Shown one piece after another: positions 4,913 to 8,538 of a stretch of DNA of 8,538 bases. The position numbers and the translations under genes were made by a program. Within the stretch, counting starts at the first letter, position 1, and every line of letters begins with the position of its first letter. The stretch covers positions 1 to 8,538 of the forward strand of contig WJJO01000058.1 in NCBI GenBank assembly GCA_014729665.1. Direction: 5' to 3'. This stretch comes from Caldifarciminota bacterium. GTDB taxonomy: Bacteria > Hydrothermota > Tepidihabitantia > B3-TA06. The notes beneath the pieces were generated by a model. It was not told the DNA's origin and searched no databases. It was given only the letters and a program-made list of their open reading frames with translations.

Positions 4913-5726
4913 ACTCACGGGCCTTGAACGGGATTATGTCTGTGGCCTGCTCCCCCACGCCGAGGAAGTATATGGGTAATCCAAACCGTTTGACGATGGG
5001 GATTATGACTCCGGCCTTGGAGGTGCCGTCCAGCTTCGTAACCACTAACCCGGTCACATCCAGGGACCCGGCAAAGCCTTCAACCTGCCTTAGCCCGTTC
5101 TGTCCGGTTGATGCATCCATCACCAGTAATATCTCGTGCGGTGCGCCGGATATGACCTTTGCCGAAACCCTGCGTATCTTGGAGGCCTCGGCCATCAGGT
5201 CCCTGCGTGTGTGCAATCTACCGGCGGTATCCAGCAGGACAAGCCCGTAATCCTTTGCAAGCGCCTTTTTCAAAGCATCGTATACTACCGCTCCCGCGTC
5301 CTGCCCCTGAGTTGATGCGACCAGATCGGTCTGAGTGCTTTTAGCCCAACTCTCAAGCTGGAGACCTGCGGCGTCCCTGTAGGTGTCCGCGGCGGCGATA
5401 AGAACCTCACGCTCTCTCCACAGGACGGCAAGCTTGGCTACCGTCGTGGTCTTTCCGGACCCGTTGGTCCCGGCAACCATTACCACCGTGGGTCGAGAAG
5501 GGAAGGTAAAATCCTTCTCGGCCTGTTTCAGAATTTCTGCAATGATTTCAGAAAGCCTCTCGCGGTTGCCTCCCGATTCAGCCAATAGTTCTTCCGTGAT
5601 CTCAACCCCCATATCCGCTGAGATCATAAGCTCCTCCAGCGCTTCCCTATCCCCTTTTTTGAATGCATCCTTGAGCCTTCCCCTCAGCCTTGCAAGACCG
5701 GACTTAAGTTTCTTCAACCGCAACAT
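4887..5726 (-). CDS. ftsY: Signal recognition particle receptor FtsY
   Basis: FtsY is the membrane-associated GTPase that docks ribosome-SRP complexes at the Sec translocon. The 279 residues form an NG core without the long acidic A domain of E. coli FtsY. Residues 1-25 are basic and amphipathic (LRLKKLKSGLARLRGRLKDA), suited to membrane lipid contact; the N domain runs to about 75. The G motifs are all present: G86TNGSGKTT (P-loop), D114TYRDAA (DTFRAAA in most members), D166TAGR, G208QN, T230KLDGT with SKAG, and G256VGE near the C-terminus. The ATG lies inside the end of smc (23-base overlap) with AGAGG about five bases upstream, so the two are probably co-translated. The C-terminus ends at the usual place (EFTQALLGG), and its 3' end overlaps the convergent gene by 26 bases. 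Identification is certain. Confidence 0.97.
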   Translation of the reverse strand: MLRLKKLKSGLARLRGRLKDAFKKGDREALEELMISADMGVEITEELLAESGGNRERLSEIIAEILKQAEKDFTFPSRPTVVMVAGTNGSGKTTTVAKLAVLWREREVLIAAADTYRDAAGLQLESWAKSTQTDLVASTQGQDAGAVVYDALKKALAKDYGLVLLDTAGRLHTRRDLMAEASKIRRVSAKVISGAPHEILLVMDASTGQNGLRQVEGFAGSLDVTGLVVTKLDGTSKAGVIIPIVKRFGLPIYFLGVGEQATDIIPFKAREFTQALLGG

Positions 5727-8538
5727 GATGCCTCTTGACGTCCCTTAAGCGAACCGAGATGATCCTAGAAAGACCGGGTTCCTCCATGGTTACCCCGTAA
5801 ATCGTATCCGCCTTCTCCATCGTCCGTTTATTGTGAGTTATCACGAAAACCTGTATCTTGTCCTTGATGTGGGCCAGATAGGATGCAAATTTCAAGACGT
5901 TGGTATCGTCCAAAGGCGCATCAAGCTCGTCTATAAAAAGAAAAGGGGCAGGTTTGACCGCGTAGAAGGAAAACAGCAGGGAAATCCCAAGCATGGTTCT
6001 TTCCCCGTCGGAAAGCTGACTGAGACGCTTGAGCTGTTTACCCTCTGGCCGGGCTGTAATCTCCACCGGAGAGTTGAAGGGGTCATCGGGTTCGGAAAAT
6101 TTCAAATCGGCCTCGCCTCCCGGGAAGAAGTAGATAAAGGTCCTGCGGAACTCCTGCCTGACCGCCCTGAAGGTGGTCTCGAACCTTGCCCGCGCCTCGG
6201 TATCTATTTGTGAAATTATTCCCCTCAAGGTCTCCGCCGCAGCGGTTACGTCCTGGTGCTGAGCCTTGAGGCGATCATATTCGGCCTTCTCCTCGGGGTA
6301 CTGAACTTCGGCGTATTCGTTGACCGGGCCCAGTCCCTGAAGCCTTCGCACGGCATCATCAAGTTTCTCATCTATCTCCTCGAGACTAAGACCTTCGGTT
6401 TCTTCGTCAACTGGAACAATATCCTGCTCCAGTTCCGCATGCTCCTTTTCTAAAAGCACCATGTCGGTACGGATCCCGATGAGTTCGTTCCTGAGATTGC
6501 CCAAATCCGCTTCCAGCGTCGAAAGCTTTTCCTCATGCTCCCTCTTGGTCTCGATAATCTTCGTTGTATCTATTCCCCCCAGTTTTGCCCGTTCCTCCTC
6601 CCTTCCCGCTGAAAGCTTCTCCCTTGTCTCCTCGAGCCTGACTAAGCGGTCTTTGAGCTTTGCCGTTTCTTCGACCATCCGTGTGTTTTCACCCTCCAGT
6701 TCTTCGCAAACCTGTTTGAGACCCTCAACCTCCTTGATAAGTCTTTCCTTTGCCTCCCTTGTGGAACGTTCCTCATCCTCTGCATGACCAACCGCGAGGA
6801 GGTAGCTGTTTAGCCCGGACAGCTTGTCCCTGAGGGTGGATTCTTCCTCAAGGAGCCTTTCTTCGAGACCGCTAAGTTCCCGTTCCTTCTCGGTTCGTTC
6901 CTCTGTAAGGTTTGCCACCTTACCTGAAAGCTCCGTCAATCTCTCCCCGGCCTCCCGCGAGTCTGCAATCCTCTTATCCCTTTCGGAGCGCAGCCTGTCC
7001 CTCTCCCTCGTTATCTCCTCGACTCGACTGGCCGCACGTTCATACTCCGATGCCAAAAACTGGATCCTCGAACGTTCGGCAAGAAAATCATCCCTCGTCT
7101 TATCCAGATTCTTTCGGGTATCCCCCCTCATCCGGTTAAGGGAGGTAAGTTTCTTCTCAAGACCGGAGATCTCACTATCTAAATCCTTTATCCGGGAGTC
7201 CAGTCCCTTCAGTTTTCGCAGATCGGCCAATGCCCCCTTAGGCTTTCCCAGAAGCGTAACACCGTCTGCTCGAACTGCAGCACCCTCCCTGGTCACGAAG
7301 GAGAACTCGGGATAATCCTGCGATATCCCTAAAAGGTCCTCAATCTTAACGATAGCCCAGCCTTCCAGACGCCTACCCAGAAGCCCGGGCGCACCCTTCT
7401 TGACCTTCACCTCATCGGCCAGCCAGCTTACGATACGTCTATCGGAAGGCCGGGGTGCATTGAATGGCTTTAATGACCGGTCGACAACCAGACCTGCCTG
7501 ACCCTCAAGGGAAATATCTGCTACCTCCGGAATTGCAGAGGCCGCGGCGAATCCCAGGATGTCGTAGAGAACAGCCTCCAGAGCCGCCTCAAATTCGTCC
7601 GGATAGACAATTAACTCCTCCATCCTTCCCCTGAAGGCCTTACCCAGTCTCCTGCGAAGTGTTTGCCTTGATTTGTCCTCCAGCCTGTCCTTAAGGGATG
7701 ACCGCTCACCGGTAAGCCTGGAGTGTCTTTCGATAGCGGCCTGCCTGTCCTTCTCCGCTCCGCTGATGTCATCTGTTATACCCTCCAGTTTCGCTTCCTG
7801 CTCTGAGATTCGGCTCCTGTAGGAAGCCAATCTGCTTTCGGTTTCAGCCAATCCTTCCTTCATCTCACGGGCTTCATCTGCAAGCTCTTCTCTACGCGCC
7901 GTGATTTTATTCAGCTCTTCCTCAGCCACCTCGGCAAGTGAAATCGAATTCTCTCTTCTGGTCTTGGTTTGGGCATATCCCTCAGATGCCTTAGCAAGCC
8001 GGTTATTGATACCCTTAATATCCGCCCTCAGGTCACGTACCCGGATACGGAGCCGGGCCAGATTCTCCTCCTCGGCGCTCAATTTTGACCTTGCCTGCAT
8101 CAACTCCTCTTCACGAGCCTCCCTTTTTCCCTTTGCCGATTCTTCAGCGGCGGTTAAGCGTACAATCTCCGCCTCCAGACTCTCCATCCTCCCTTCAGCC
8201 TTTTTTCGTTCACTCTCGTTGCGCGCCAGGTTTTCATCAAGGGATCGGCTCCGGGTACTTGCAGCCGATATGTCCGCAGCAACATCGGCCAGTCCGGTGT
8301 TGATCTCGTCAAGATTCGACCTTGCCTTGCGTTCAACCGCCATAAGATTCCCGAGTTCGTCGTCCTTGGCTTTCAAAAACGACCTCAACTCCTCTATCTT
8401 AAGAAGCAGTTCCTTTTCTTTCTCTTCCAGCCGGTCAGCCTTAGCCCTCTTTTGAGCGATATCTTCACTCAACACCTCGAACCGTGTCTTCATCTTGAGC
8501 GATTCCAGGCCTGCTATAGCACTGCGGAGCTCGGTATA
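5704..8538 (-). CDS. smc: Chromosome segregation protein SMC (partial, N-terminus outside window)
   Basis: SMC is the long coiled-coil ATPase that, with ScpA/ScpB, compacts and segregates the chromosome. The frame is open to the right edge, including 15 codons before ATG 8493, so 944 residues are visible and roughly the first 200-250 (Walker A head and start of the coil) lie outside. From the edge: the first coil (8538 to about 7650), rich in E, K, R and L; the hinge (about 7650-7230), with EELIVYPDEFEAALEAVL; the second coil (to about 6340); an LGPVN motif at 6333-6319; then the C-terminal head with LSDGER (6015-5998), Walker B FLFIDELDAPLDD (5943-5905), and H-loop ITHNK. The signature is LSDGE rather than the usual LSGGE. 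ftsY starts inside its last codons. The smc-ftsY order is classic in many bacteria. Identification is firm. Confidence 0.97.
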   Translation of the reverse strand, partial: YTELRSAIAGLESLKMKTRFEVLSEDIAQKRAKADRLEEKEKELLLKIEELRSFLKAKDDELGNLMAVERKARSNLDEINTGLADVAADISAASTRSRSLDENLARNESERKKAEGRMESLEAEIVRLTAAEESAKGKREAREEELMQARSKLSAEEENLARLRIRVRDLRADIKGINNRLAKASEGYAQTKTRRENSISLAEVAEEELNKITARREELADEAREMKEGLAETESRLASYRSRISEQEAKLEGITDDISGAEKDRQAAIERHSRLTGERSSLKDRLEDKSRQTLRRRLGKAFRGRMEELIVYPDEFEAALEAVLYDILGFAAASAIPEVADISLEGQAGLVVDRSLKPFNAPRPSDRRIVSWLADEVKVKKGAPGLLGRRLEGWAIVKIEDLLGISQDYPEFSFVTREGAAVRADGVTLLGKPKGALADLRKLKGLDSRIKDLDSEISGLEKKLTSLNRMRGDTRKNLDKTRDDFLAERSRIQFLASEYERAASRVEEITRERDRLRSERDKRIADSREAGERLTELSGKVANLTEERTEKERELSGLEERLLEEESTLRDKLSGLNSYLLAVGHAEDEERSTREAKERLIKEVEGLKQVCEELEGENTRMVEETAKLKDRLVRLEETREKLSAGREEERAKLGGIDTTKIIETKREHEEKLSTLEADLGNLRNELIGIRTDMVLLEKEHAELEQDIVPVDEETEGLSLEEIDEKLDDAVRRLQGLGPVNEYAEVQYPEEKAEYDRLKAQHQDVTAAAETLRGIISQIDTEARARFETTFRAVRQEFRRTFIYFFPGGEADLKFSEPDDPFNSPVEITARPEGKQLKRLSQLSDGERTMLGISLLFSFYAVKPAPFLFIDELDAPLDDTNVLKFASYLAHIKDKIQVFVITHNKRTMEKADTIYGVTMEEPGLSRIISVRLRDVKRHHVAVEET

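Noticed and set aside
4924..5250. Plus-strand ORF of 108 codons opposite ftsY
   Set aside because: It is the antisense shadow of the conserved GTPase motifs of FtsY.
6824..7315. Plus-strand Ser/Arg-rich ORF of 163 codons opposite smc (and similar ones at 6461-6787 and 7901-8455)
   Set aside because: Ser/Leu/Arg-rich composition is what the reverse strand of Glu/Lys/Arg coiled-coil codons yields; no ribosome site and no domain.
8491..8493. ATG 8493 as the true start of smc
   Set aside because: The frame continues open and protein-like to the window edge, and a full SMC needs an N-terminal head with Walker A, which is absent here.

Overview
The window is ordinary-looking, densely packed bacterial DNA, with nearly every gene on the minus strand. 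Shine-Dalgarno sequences and TTGACA/TATAxT-type promoters are well formed. The classic smc-ftsY gene pair and a split between a more AT-rich left end and a more GC-balanced remainder are visible. No rRNA, tRNA, transposase or CRISPR array was seen. The SMC and FtsY sequences are bacterial. The style of the genes (DUF523-DUF1722 fusion, tandem VOC protein, a sensor resembling a myxobacterial family) suggests an uncultured Gram-negative-type lineage, but no taxon can be fixed from the sequence alone.

Layout, left to right. (1) 1-364, minus: the 5' part of a lipoprotein gene with TPR-like helical sequence, running off the left edge, with its own promoter at 392-419. (2) 365-629: AT-rich intergenic DNA with three perfect TTGACA boxes on the minus strand and a CTCTGTG-rich element resembling a dispersed intergenic repeat. 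(3) 630-3028, minus: a four-gene operon read from a strong promoter at 3120-3147. It encodes a TudS-like DUF523 + DUF1722 protein, a DUF2007-type small protein, a tandem-VOC protein and a single-VOC protein. A nine-codon leader ORF precedes the first gene. (4) 3238-3954, minus: a stand-alone seven-helix membrane protein like the sensor half of a histidine kinase, with no kinase domain. (5) 3955-4111: a divergent promoter region with two facing promoters and inverted repeats. (6) 4112-4912, plus: a cytosolic sensor-like protein of the DUF2378/V4R type with a low-complexity tail that overlaps the end of ftsY. (7) 4887-8538, minus: ftsY preceded by smc, which overlap each other; smc runs off the right edge.

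How the genes work together. smc and ftsY serve chromosome organisation and SRP-dependent membrane targeting, and are co-transcribed as in many bacteria. The DUF523 operon groups a probable iron-sulfur desulfidase-like enzyme with small-molecule-binding VOC proteins, which hints at detoxification or salvage, but the substrate is unknown. The divergent pair (7TM protein, DUF2378-like protein) shares a regulatory region and may form a sensory unit.

I found no clear new system. The most unusual signals are a 17-of-19-base repeat of the Cys-motif coding sequence inside the out-of-frame tail of the DUF2378-like gene, a promoter that places transcription start almost on that gene's ATG, and the kinase-less 7TM partner.
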